Assembly: GCA_018056275.1 (NCBI GenBank)
Contig: JAGPFW010000005.1
Location: 1-23,537, forward strand
Length of the DNA: 23,537 nt
Source of the DNA: Patescibacteria group bacterium
GTDB lineage: Bacteria > Patescibacteriota > WWE3 > UBA101185 > UBA10185
Direction: 5' to 3'
The notes beneath the pieces were generated by a model. It was not told the DNA's origin. It was given only the letters and a program-made list of their open reading frames with translations, and did no database searches. Shown piece after piece: positions 16,197 to 22,566 of the stretch (the stretch's first letter is position 1; each line of letters begins with the position of its first letter). The position numbers and the translations under genes were made by a program.

Positions 16197-16202
16197 TATA
16201 AT
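16197..16202 (+). promoter_or_regulatory. Predicted -10 for the GH18-like gene
   Basis: Perfect TATAAT, 6 nt before the ATG at 16209, with no Shine-Dalgarno site. It lies 9 bp from the oppositely oriented -10 of the GH-A gene, so the two promoters must compete or be jointly controlled. Confidence 0.5.
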
Positions 16203-16208
16203 GCTTGT

Positions 16209-17438
16209 ATGAAAAAGATAATAGCTATTGCGGTTGTAGCTGTGGTTATCATGGTAGGCCTTCGTGCTTTCCCTGCGATTGAGAGCCTCTTAGGTGAAAA
16301 TAGCAATAAGGAAGTCATCTCACCAATTGGGAATGTAATAGATATAAACACTTTAGGAGCCACAAACAATAAAAAATCTTATACTATCTACGGATACCTG
16401 CCTTATTGGACTGTTTCTCAAAAGGAAAATTTTAAGCTTAACTTGCTTACCGATATTTCATATTTTGGACTAGAAATAAACTCAAAGGGGAACCTAATTA
16501 AAAGTAGAACAAATGATGAAGGAGAAGAGATTAATCATTCTGGATATTGGGTCTGGGAGAATGATTATGCTTTAAGAGATTTTATGATCCGTGCCAAAAA
16601 TAGCGGTGTAAGAACCTCAATTTCAGTCGTATCCCATGTAGACAACGTATCCGAAGAGTTTCTTCTGTGTGAACCTTGTTGGGAAACTTTTTATTTAGAA
16701 ATTAGCGACGAAATGTCTAAGATGGGGATTAAGGATTTAAACTTGAATTTTGAAAATTACTACTTGGTGGAAGAAAATATAGCCTTAAAATTTACAGAGT
16801 TTGTGACTTTCCTAAAGAAAAAGATGCGCAATGATTTTGCTGGAGGAGAAATCGTGGTTACGGCTATGGCGGATTCCGTAATAAACCAAAGAATTACACA
16901 CATTCCTTCTATAGCCAAAGTAGCAGATAAAATTTTTATAATGGCGTACGATTTTCATATTAAGCCTGAAGCATCTTCGGGGCCAGTTTCTCCTATGGGA
17001 GGAGCGGGATTGCACGCAGGATACGATATTAGGACAATGATTAAGGATTTTTTGGCTTACGCTCCCCCACAAAAACTAATTATGGGCGTGCCCTATTACG
17101 GATTTAATTGGGAAACAGAGCCTAATAATAATAAGGAAGATATGCCAAAAGAAGACTCAGTATATTCTATTACACAAACCTATGCACAAATAATGGCCAA
17201 CATTGAAAACGATGGAATAGAAACTCTCTGGGACGAGCCTGGACAAGTGCCTTATTACAAATACACAGACCCAGAATCAAACAGTGAGCGAAAAGTTTTT
17301 TTTGAAAACGAAAAATCTCTTAGAGTTAAATACAAAATAGTAAAGGAATTTGATTTGGCGGGTATTGGTATATGGGCATTAGGCTACGATGAAGATAGGC
17401 CAGAGCTGTGGAATGTTATTAAAGAGGAGTTTTATTAA
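16209..17438 (+). CDS. GH18-like (SleL/YaaH-type) exported protein with altered catalytic motif
   Basis: 409 residues: a signal anchor or signal peptide (about 3-20), a spacer, then a GH18 TIM barrel from about 58 (YTIYGYLPYW) to the end. Supporting blocks are SYFGLEIN, ISVVSHVD, IFIMAYDFH (about 242-250), LIMGVPYYGFNW (about 290-301) and GIGIWALGYD. The GH18 active site, normally D-x-x-D-x-D-x-E, reads KDLNLNFE: N178, N180 and E182. The general acid E182 is kept, and N at 178 is also common in the SleL/YaaH branch (NIDFE), but the aspartate that assists the N-acetyl group is N180. The enzyme may be weak, altered or a glycan-binding protein. Peptidoglycan or chitin-like glycan is the likely ligand. 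C154 and C157 form a CxxC. Confidence 0.83.
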   Translation: MKKIIAIAVVAVVIMVGLRAFPAIESLLGENSNKEVISPIGNVIDINTLGATNNKKSYTIYGYLPYWTVSQKENFKLNLLTDISYFGLEINSKGNLIKSRTNDEGEEINHSGYWVWENDYALRDFMIRAKNSGVRTSISVVSHVDNVSEEFLLCEPCWETFYLEISDEMSKMGIKDLNLNFENYYLVEENIALKFTEFVTFLKKKMRNDFAGGEIVVTAMADSVINQRITHIPSIAKVADKIFIMAYDFHIKPEASSGPVSPMGGAGLHAGYDIRTMIKDFLAYAPPQKLIMGVPYYGFNWETEPNNNKEDMPKEDSVYSITQTYAQIMANIENDGIETLWDEPGQVPYYKYTDPESNSERKVFFENEKSLRVKYKIVKEFDLAGIGIWALGYDEDRPELWNVIKEEFY

Positions 17439-17488
17439 TAAGAGACAATAAAATGTTCTAAATTTTTAGATAACGGCATAATTTTTAT

Positions 17489-17565
17489 TGGTGGGCTCTA
17501 CAGGGATCGAACCTGTGACCTCAGCAATGTGAATGCTGCGCTCTAACCGGCTGAGCTAAGAGCCC
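17489..17565 (-). tRNA. tRNA-Val (anticodon CAC)
   Basis: 77-nt cloverleaf on the minus strand with encoded CCA. The acceptor GGGCTCT pairs with AGAGCCC, discriminator A. The anticodon stem is CAGCA/TGCTG with loop TTCACAT, giving CAC (forward 17529-17531). The T arm ACAGGTTCGATCCCTGT is standard. Confidence 0.97.
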
Positions 17566-17585
17566 TAGTAAATGCGCCTGTACAG

Positions 17586-17594
17586 ATTATAACA
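17586..17594 (-). promoter_or_regulatory. Predicted extended -10 for tRNA-Val
   Basis: Minus-strand TGT then the consensus TATAAT (17591-17586), 20 nt before the mature 5' end. No convincing -35 is seen. Confidence 0.5.
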
Positions 17595-17780
17595 AAGTTT
17601 TTGAACATACCCGTAGTTCACATGGATTAAAATTTTTTGCCGTTCATACCCAATTGTTAGCTAAAAACTCAATATCATCCAAAAAGAACAAATGGAAAGA
17701 AAAAAGACAAATAATATTTGGTAAGAAATAGATAAGAAAATCATGTCAAGTACCCAAATTCTGGCAGGAACACCATCACC
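17595..17780. other. AT-rich spacer without a convincing gene
   Basis: Between the tRNA-Val promoter and the signal peptidase promoter. Only tiny ATG frames of 10-14 codons are present, without a Shine-Dalgarno site. I see no repeat, hairpin or recognisable RNA here. Confidence 0.5.
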
Positions 17781-17809
17781 TTGTTAATCCAATTGCAAAA
17801 GAATAGACT
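17781..17809 (+). promoter_or_regulatory. Predicted promoter of signal peptidase I, leaderless
   Basis: TTGTTA (17781-17786), 17-nt spacer, TAGACT (17804-17809), then 6 nt to the ATG. Both hexamers match consensus at 4 of 6 bases. No Shine-Dalgarno site is present. Confidence 0.45.
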
Positions 17810-17815
17810 TACAAC

Positions 17816-18403
17816 ATGTTTAAAAAGAAGAGACAAGATGTAAAACCCAACCTTATAACCTCTTTTATTACTGAATCCCTTGAGGTTATCCTTTTCGTTT
17901 CCTTGGTTTTTATTATCTTAAACATATTTCTGGGGCAACTTCTTATAATAACAGGAGACTCAATGTATCCTACCCTTCTGGATCAGGAGCAAATTTTAGG
18001 GGAAAAACTTTCTCTAAAGTTCTTTGAACCAAAAAGGGGAGAAATTTTTATTTTTAAACAACCAGTATCGGGAAAACTTTTAATCAAAAGGCTTATAGCC
18101 CTCCCATCTGAAGAAGTGTTAATAAAAGATGGAAAAGTTTTTATAAATGGGGAAATATTAAAAGAACCCTACATTGAGGAAGCTTTTACACACGGAGGGG
18201 AATATTTTAGAGAAGGAGAAACAATAAAAGTCCCCGAAGGAAAATATTTATTTATGGGAGATAACAGAGAAAGAAGCCTAGATGGAAGGGATTGGGGGTT
18301 TGTAGATAAAGAGCAACTAGAATCAAGAGCATTTTTAGTCTACTACCCTATTGAAAATTTAAGACTTATAAATAGAGATCCAAAGTACAAAGTAAACGAA
18401 TGA
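17816..18403 (+). CDS. lepB: Signal peptidase I
   Basis: Membrane serine protease of the S26 family that removes signal peptides from exported proteins; 195 residues, the short Gram-positive-like size. One N-terminal membrane segment (about 22-45) leads into box B with the nucleophile S49 (GDSMYPTL). The general base is K91 in LIKRLIALP (box D). Box E reads GDNRERSLDGRDWG (148-161) with S154 and D156. Export substrates in the same window would include the GH18-like protein if its N-terminus is cleaved. It converges on L27, with 44 bp between stops. No Shine-Dalgarno site precedes the ATG; a promoter ends 6 nt upstream. Confidence 0.95.
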   Translation: MFKKKRQDVKPNLITSFITESLEVILFVSLVFIILNIFLGQLLIITGDSMYPTLLDQEQILGEKLSLKFFEPKRGEIFIFKQPVSGKLLIKRLIALPSEEVLIKDGKVFINGEILKEPYIEEAFTHGGEYFREGETIKVPEGKYLFMGDNRERSLDGRDWGFVDKEQLESRAFLVYYPIENLRLINRDPKYKVNE

Positions 18404-18447
18404 CCTGAGTTGGTTAAAAAGAACGTCTGTTAGAATACCCTGTAAAG

Positions 18448-18735
18448 TTATTTTTCAGATTCTTCAGAATGCAAAACGGAATTTTCCAATACATCCACAA
18501 TCTTCTTTTTATTGGTAAGGTTCCTAAAATTCACAAATCCCATTATTTTAGAATATAAAGTAAAATCTCTTCCCAAAGACACATTTTTACCTGGGGCAAA
18601 GGATCTACCCCTTTGACGCACCAAAATCTCACCCGCATTCACTAATTGACCATGGGATCTCTTAATGCCAAGTCTTTTTCCTGCCACATTTCCGCCCTGA
18701 CGAGCAGCGGCACCTCCAGATTTTTTATGGGCCAT
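18448..18735 (-). CDS. rpmA: 50S ribosomal protein L27
   Basis: Large-subunit protein whose N-terminal arm reaches the peptidyl-transferase centre; 95 residues. It starts [20 protein letters not shown] directly, without the cleavable N-terminal extension seen in Firmicutes L27. The blocks [24 protein letters not shown] and the following [10 protein letters not shown] region match the family. A GAGGAGG Shine-Dalgarno site lies in the end of the L21 gene, 11 nt before the ATG. The order rplU-rpmA with a 3-bp gap is the usual one. Confidence 0.97.
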   Translation of the reverse strand: MAHKKSGGAAARQGGNVAGKRLGIKRSHGQLVNAGEILVRQRGRSFAPGKNVSLGRDFTLYSKIMGFVNFRNLTNKKKIVDVLENSVLHSEESEK

Positions 18736-18738
18736 ATA

Positions 18739-19047
18739 TTACTTTACCTCCTCTTTTAAACTTATCTTATCAACAACCAAGACACTCATGGGTTGTTTGT
18801 GCCCCTTTGCTCTTCTATATCGGGATTTTGATTTAAACCTTAATATGTCTGTCTTTTGGGTATAATCTTTTTCCTTTGATAGTTTTACAGACACACCTGA
18901 AACTTCGGGTTGACCTACAAAAATGGATTCACCATCCCTGTAAAATAATACTCTAGGCTCTAAGGCATCTTTAAACTCCATATGGAATTTTGTGCCTTCT
19001 TCCACCATAAATTGTTTTCCTCCAAGATCTATGACTGCATACTTCAT
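18739..19047 (-). CDS. rplU: 50S ribosomal protein L21
   Basis: Binds 23S rRNA; 102 residues, the standard length. It begins MKYAVIDLGGKQFMVEEG, the family start, and carries the C-terminal RRAKGHKQPMSVLVVDKI block (consensus RRxxGHRQxxT). Promoter signals lie just upstream (TTGCAT-N17-TAATAT), ending 9 nt before the ATG with no Shine-Dalgarno site, so rplU-rpmA may be transcribed on its own, apart from the pilin. Confidence 0.97.
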   Translation of the reverse strand: MKYAVIDLGGKQFMVEEGTKFHMEFKDALEPRVLFYRDGESIFVGQPEVSGVSVKLSKEKDYTQKTDILRFKSKSRYRRAKGHKQPMSVLVVDKISLKEEVK

Positions 19048-19056
19048 AACAGAGGA

Positions 19057-19085
19057 ATATTACAATAAATAGCTGTTGGATGCAA
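19057..19085 (-). promoter_or_regulatory. Predicted rplU-rpmA promoter
   Basis: Minus-strand TTGCAT (19085-19080), 17-nt spacer, TAATAT (19062-19057), 9 nt to the ATG. The -35 lies in a small hairpin TGTTG-GATG-CAACA (19074-19087), a possible operator. Confidence 0.45.
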
Positions 19086-19152
19086 CAATTAAAAATTCTG
19101 TATCGGAGCAGTTACAGGAAAATTGAAAAGATACCTATACGCATAAATCCGG

Positions 19153-19629
19153 TTAAAAATCGATCGAACAATTCTTAGAAACTTTACCACTATTAGTATG
19201 AAAATTAGCGGAGTTCACATCAAATATGTAACGCATAGCACACCCCGTGCAGTAATCATATGAAGTTCCCCCAGTTAAGCAAACTTGTGCATAGATACTA
19301 TTGGGAAAAGAAGCTTGATTGCTTTTACTCACATAATAAGTGGTCTCTGGTAAAGGGTTCCCGCTCGGATCATTAGCACCAATACCCTCAAAAGTAATAC
19401 AAGAATTTAAAGGGTCACTTCTCGAGCTTATGCACGACAACATAGCCATTCTGATTTTATCTAAATTAGACTTGGCCACAGCCTCATTAGCTCGAGAACG
19501 CTGGGCACCTGGCTGTATAACAGCAAGAAGGACACCAGAAAGTATACCTATAAGGACTATAACAATAAGGAGTTCTATAAGAGTAAAACCAGACCTACTT
19601 TTATGGACAGTATTTGTATACATATACAC
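19153..19629 (-). CDS. Type IV prepilin-like protein (class III signal)
   Basis: Pilin or pseudopilin of 158 residues from the GTG at 19629 (an ATG at 19623 is the alternative). The prepilin peptidase site is G14 before F15, with glutamate at mature position 5, in SGFTLIELLIVIVLIGILSG, which continues as the hydrophobic N-terminal helix. The mature body is about 144 residues with several cysteines, including a late cluster (C-L-T-G-G...Y-C-T-G-C), likely disulfides. Processing needs a prepilin peptidase encoded elsewhere. It lies 22 bp after the RNHCP gene and close to the PilM/PilN-like gene, so it may belong to the same machine. A TAAAAT lies 5 nt before the GTG. Major versus minor pilin cannot be told. 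Confidence 0.88.
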   Translation of the reverse strand: MYMYTNTVHKSRSGFTLIELLIVIVLIGILSGVLLAVIQPGAQRSRANEAVAKSNLDKIRMAMLSCISSRSDPLNSCITFEGIGANDPSGNPLPETTYYVSKSNQASFPNSIYAQVCLTGGTSYDYCTGCAMRYIFDVNSANFHTNSGKVSKNCSIDF

Positions 19630-19651
19630 TAGATTTTACAATAATAACATA

Positions 19652-19969
19652 TTACACAAGACAATTTGGGTTATCAAGTAACTTCAACCCATCCACTGCC
19701 TCAACCAAATCATCTCCCGCTACCCTATTCCACCGCACAAATCCACATTTTCGACATTTATGTACTAGCATTTCCTCTCCATCACTTTTATAGAATTTTC
19801 CTATAGGAGCCATTAAGCCACGACATTGAGAAGCGCGGTCCCCTTTTTCTTGGTCTACATGCAAAGAATACAAGCAATAAGGGCAATGATTACGATTCCT
19901 TGTTCCGGGAGCTTTTAAGAAAACTACACTTCCACACTTCTTACAAACAAAGCTCTCTGTAACTGACAT
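19652..19969 (-). CDS. RNHCP-family zinc-ribbon protein
   Basis: Small putative zinc protein, 105 residues. The name motif RNHCP is at 26-30. Cysteine pairs sit at C9/C12, C29/C32 and C72/C75, with C49 between, suggesting two zinc knuckles. This is the RNHCP domain family, which has no established function; nucleic-acid binding is a guess from the zinc-ribbon form. It starts 2 bp after the stop of the PilM/PilN-LytR_C gene and is followed after 22 bp by the prepilin, so it appears to be part of the division/pilus operon. No Shine-Dalgarno site is evident before the ATG at 19969. Confidence 0.85.
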   Translation of the reverse strand: MSVTESFVCKKCGSVVFLKAPGTRNRNHCPYCLYSLHVDQEKGDRASQCRGLMAPIGKFYKSDGEEMLVHKCRKCGFVRWNRVAGDDLVEAVDGLKLLDNPNCLV

Positions 19970-19971
19970 CG

Positions 19972-21366
19972 TTAAATAGAGGAATTTTTACCCAGTCTGA
20001 TCAAGACATTATGTGAATACTCCTCATTGGAAGGGAGTTCATCCAACTCATCCACTATCTCAACAGGTATTTTCTCGCCCAAAGCTAATTTTAGTTCATC
20101 TTTTAAAGGCATCATCTTGGCAGTTATCAAAACTTGAGTTAATTCCAACTGATTTGGTGCTGTACCAATGCTTTCTACTTTGTAACCTTTTTCTTCCAGC
20201 AACTTTTGAGTCCTACTTGCAGCCCCATTTACTTCCGTAGCGTTTTCCACTCTAATAATAAGGTCTGCTATTGTTGGTGCCTCCCCTTTTGTACCTCCCG
20301 TGGTTAAATTCTCTTCAGAATCTTCTTTTACTTGCGCTTCCTCAACCGAAGAATCTTGTGCTTGCGACACTTCGCTTAATACATCTGGGGAAGAAGATAG
20401 TGAACCAGAGGGAACAAGCCTAGCCGAGTTAGAAACATCTCCCCTAAGAAGGAAAAACCCACCAAAAGCAACTAAAACAAGAGCTCCTACGATAGGAACC
20501 AATATCTTGGTTCGAGAAACAGCCTCAGGTAAGGGTAAAAGATTCAACACATTTACATGCGACGAAAGCAATTCAGGCATCTTTTTAGTTGCTTTTAGGA
20601 CAAGATCATGGAGTTCATATCCTTCTTCTCCAAAAAAGCTTTCCTCTTCAAGAAGTGGATGTACCTTATAGGACTCACCTATTGTAAAGGCAGCATTAAC
20701 TGTATAGATATCCTTTATGGGGGTAGTGCGATTATATAGAGAAAGTTTTTCTACAAGATCAAGCATCTCCTCTTCGGTTTTTTCTTTTTCATAAGACGCA
20801 GCAAAGTAAACACCATGTAATTCGGATAATACAACCGTATGCTTATTATTAAAAAAACCAACAAAAATAGCGGAAGAGGTTTGTTCCAAAGCCTTGGGAA
20901 GCAATAATGCCCATGGAACTACAGCTTTTATTGGAACCCCCCATAAATTTGAAACCTCAAGTAAAGAATCTAAGTAATCCTTTTTTATACCCACAAACTG
21001 ATACACAAAGGGGGCAATTTTTGTGTAACTAAAGTATAAATCTTCTAAAGGAACGGGAGACTTAACTATTGCTTCTGCTGTTAATTGTTCTTCCAAGGAA
21101 GAATCTTCATTTTTAGTAACAGTTAAAAAAGCCAGAATAATATCCTGAGAATCCACAATAAAGCTTAAGGAGTCGGGCTTATGCTTTATGGGTAATAACG
21201 AAGACGAAAGGTCAATAAGCTGTTGGGTAAAGGCTTCTACATTAAGAATTTGGGAGTCATTAACAACTGAATCCGGTAACTCCTGAAAAAATCCTGCGCA
21301 ACCTTGAGGACTACACAAACTCACTCTAAGAGTGTTTGAGTTAAGTGAAATGAGCAGATCCTTCAT
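19972..21366 (-). CDS. PilM/PilN-like (GspL-like) membrane protein with C-terminal LytR_C domain
   Basis: 464 residues in three parts. Residues 1-270 look like a degenerate PilM-type actin fold: an opening LLISLNSNTLRVSL strand pair, an EEQLTAEAIVKSPVPLEDLYFSY block typical of PilM, and an IFVGFFNNKHTVVL strand pair where the nucleotide-binding aspartate is missing. Residues 273-307 read NVLNLLP followed by a membrane helix, as at the start of PilN. After a Ser/Glu-rich linker (about 318-365), residues 368-460 resemble the LytR_C domain (IRVENATEVNGAASRTQKLL, then a VLI strand). This gives an inside-to-outside connector. It lies 26 bp after ftsZ. A TGA-TATACT element ends 9 nt before the ATG, so it may also have its own promoter. 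The domain reading is mine from pattern only. Confidence 0.72.
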   Translation of the reverse strand: MKDLLISLNSNTLRVSLCSPQGCAGFFQELPDSVVNDSQILNVEAFTQQLIDLSSSLLPIKHKPDSLSFIVDSQDIILAFLTVTKNEDSSLEEQLTAEAIVKSPVPLEDLYFSYTKIAPFVYQFVGIKKDYLDSLLEVSNLWGVPIKAVVPWALLLPKALEQTSSAIFVGFFNNKHTVVLSELHGVYFAASYEKEKTEEEMLDLVEKLSLYNRTTPIKDIYTVNAAFTIGESYKVHPLLEEESFFGEEGYELHDLVLKATKKMPELLSSHVNVLNLLPLPEAVSRTKILVPIVGALVLVAFGGFFLLRGDVSNSARLVPSGSLSSSPDVLSEVSQAQDSSVEEAQVKEDSEENLTTGGTKGEAPTIADLIIRVENATEVNGAASRTQKLLEEKGYKVESIGTAPNQLELTQVLITAKMMPLKDELKLALGEKIPVEIVDELDELPSNEEYSHNVLIRLGKNSSI

Positions 21367-21375
21367 ACAAATTTT

Positions 21376-21384
21376 AGTATATCA
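21376..21384 (-). promoter_or_regulatory. Predicted extended -10 before the PilM/PilN-like gene
   Basis: Minus-strand TGA then TATACT (21381-21376), 9 nt before the ATG; no Shine-Dalgarno site. It overlaps the end of the ftsZ gene's 3' spacer. Confidence 0.35.
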
Positions 21385-21392
21385 TATCCAAA

Positions 21393-22541
21393 TCATCGTC
21401 CACGCAAAAAAGCGGGGATATCAAATTGGCTATCTTTATCCTTTTTAAGGCTATCAACCCAATCGTCTTCTTCCTTATCATCTTCTTTTTCTTGAGTAGA
21501 GTCCGGCTTATTATTCTTAGGTTCAATAGAGTTCCTTTCCGAGTGGGAAAATCTTGTAGGCCCTACAAAAGAATCTCCAAATGTCATGCCAGAATCAAAC
21601 CCAGTGGCAATAACAGTGATTTTAATTTGATCCGTTAGTTCTGGATCAATTGTGGTTCCGTAAATGATATTTGCATCCGCATGAGCATTTTCACTAATTA
21701 TTTTGGCAGCACGATCAATTTCCTTTAGAGTGAGATCTGGACCACCTGCTATGTTAAATAATATCCCCATAGCACCATCAATAGATACCTCCAACAAAGG
21801 AGATGAAATAGCTCCTCTTGCCGCTGTAACAGCTCTATCCTCTCCCGTACCTATACCAATACCCATTAGGGCAGAACCAGCGTCCTTCATAATGGTTCTA
21901 ACATCAGCAAAATCAACATTAATTAAGCCAGGCTTTACTATTAAGTCGGAGATACCCTGTACACCTTGATTTAAAATACTATCCGAAACTCTAAATGCTT
22001 CCATAACGGTTGTGGTTTCTTCTGCTATTTCCAAAAGTTTTTGGTTCGGAATTGTAATCAAGGCGTCCACTTCTCTTTTTAATGCCTCAATACCCTTTTC
22101 GGCGTTGACATTCCGTTGTTTTCCTTCAAAGCTAAAAGGTTTGGTCACAACACCTATGGTTAGAGCGCCACTCTCTCTAGCTATGCGGGCAACAACCGGA
22201 GCAGCACCTGTTCCAGTACCGCCACCCATTCCCGCTGTAATAAAAACCATATCGGAACCGTCTAAATTCTGTTTAAGCACCTCTTTAGACTCTTCAGCCG
22301 CTTGTTCACCCACTTCGGGGTTTGATCCAGCACCAAGCCCATTTGTAACATTTTGGCCAATTGGGATCTTAACAAATGCCTTATTTATAGAAAGAGCTTG
22401 AGCATCAGTATTTACAGCAATAAACTCAACACCATCAATCTGCTGCGATTCAATCATAGTGTTTAATACATTTCCACCCGCGCCACCTACTCCCACAACT
22501 CTAATTTTTGCAAACCGTTCTACTTCAGGTTTTATCTGCAT
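21393..22541 (-). CDS. ftsZ: Cell division protein FtsZ
   Basis: Tubulin-like GTPase that forms the division ring, 382 residues. The GTP-binding signature GGGTGTG is at 106-112, the upstream G-box VGVGGAGGN at 16-24, and the T7 synergy loop NVDFAD at 208-213 carries catalytic D210 and D213. After the globular core a charged, disordered linker (about 325-372) leads to the C-terminal peptide DIPAFLRGR (374-382), which binds FtsA. All catalytic parts are intact. It starts 25 bp after ftsA; a TATAAT (22556-22551) lies 9 nt before the ATG, so ftsZ may have its own near-leaderless promoter. Confidence 0.98.
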   Translation of the reverse strand: MQIKPEVERFAKIRVVGVGGAGGNVLNTMIESQQIDGVEFIAVNTDAQALSINKAFVKIPIGQNVTNGLGAGSNPEVGEQAAEESKEVLKQNLDGSDMVFITAGMGGGTGTGAAPVVARIARESGALTIGVVTKPFSFEGKQRNVNAEKGIEALKREVDALITIPNQKLLEIAEETTTVMEAFRVSDSILNQGVQGISDLIVKPGLINVDFADVRTIMKDAGSALMGIGIGTGEDRAVTAARGAISSPLLEVSIDGAMGILFNIAGGPDLTLKEIDRAAKIISENAHADANIIYGTTIDPELTDQIKITVIATGFDSGMTFGDSFVGPTRFSHSERNSIEPKNNKPDSTQEKEDDKEEDDWVDSLKKDKDSQFDIPAFLRGR

Positions 22542-22550
22542 AGTAAAAAT

Positions 22551-22556
22551 ATTATA
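22551..22556 (-). promoter_or_regulatory. Predicted -10 for ftsZ
   Basis: Minus-strand consensus TATAAT in the 25-bp ftsA-ftsZ gap, 9 nt before the ftsZ ATG; no Shine-Dalgarno site and no clear -35. Confidence 0.35.
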
Positions 22557-22566
22557 ACTTTTTTAG

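Noticed and set aside
17457..17470. AT-only hairpin TCTAAA/TTTAGA between the GH18-like gene and tRNA-Val as a terminator
   Set aside because: A six-pair A/T stem with a 2-nt loop is too weak to call.
17743..17787. 14-codon frame before the signal peptidase gene
   Set aside because: Too short, without a ribosome binding site, and its end overlaps the predicted -35.
22012..22401. 129-codon plus-strand frame inside ftsZ
   Set aside because: Shadow of the strongly conserved FtsZ core; no start signal or family match.
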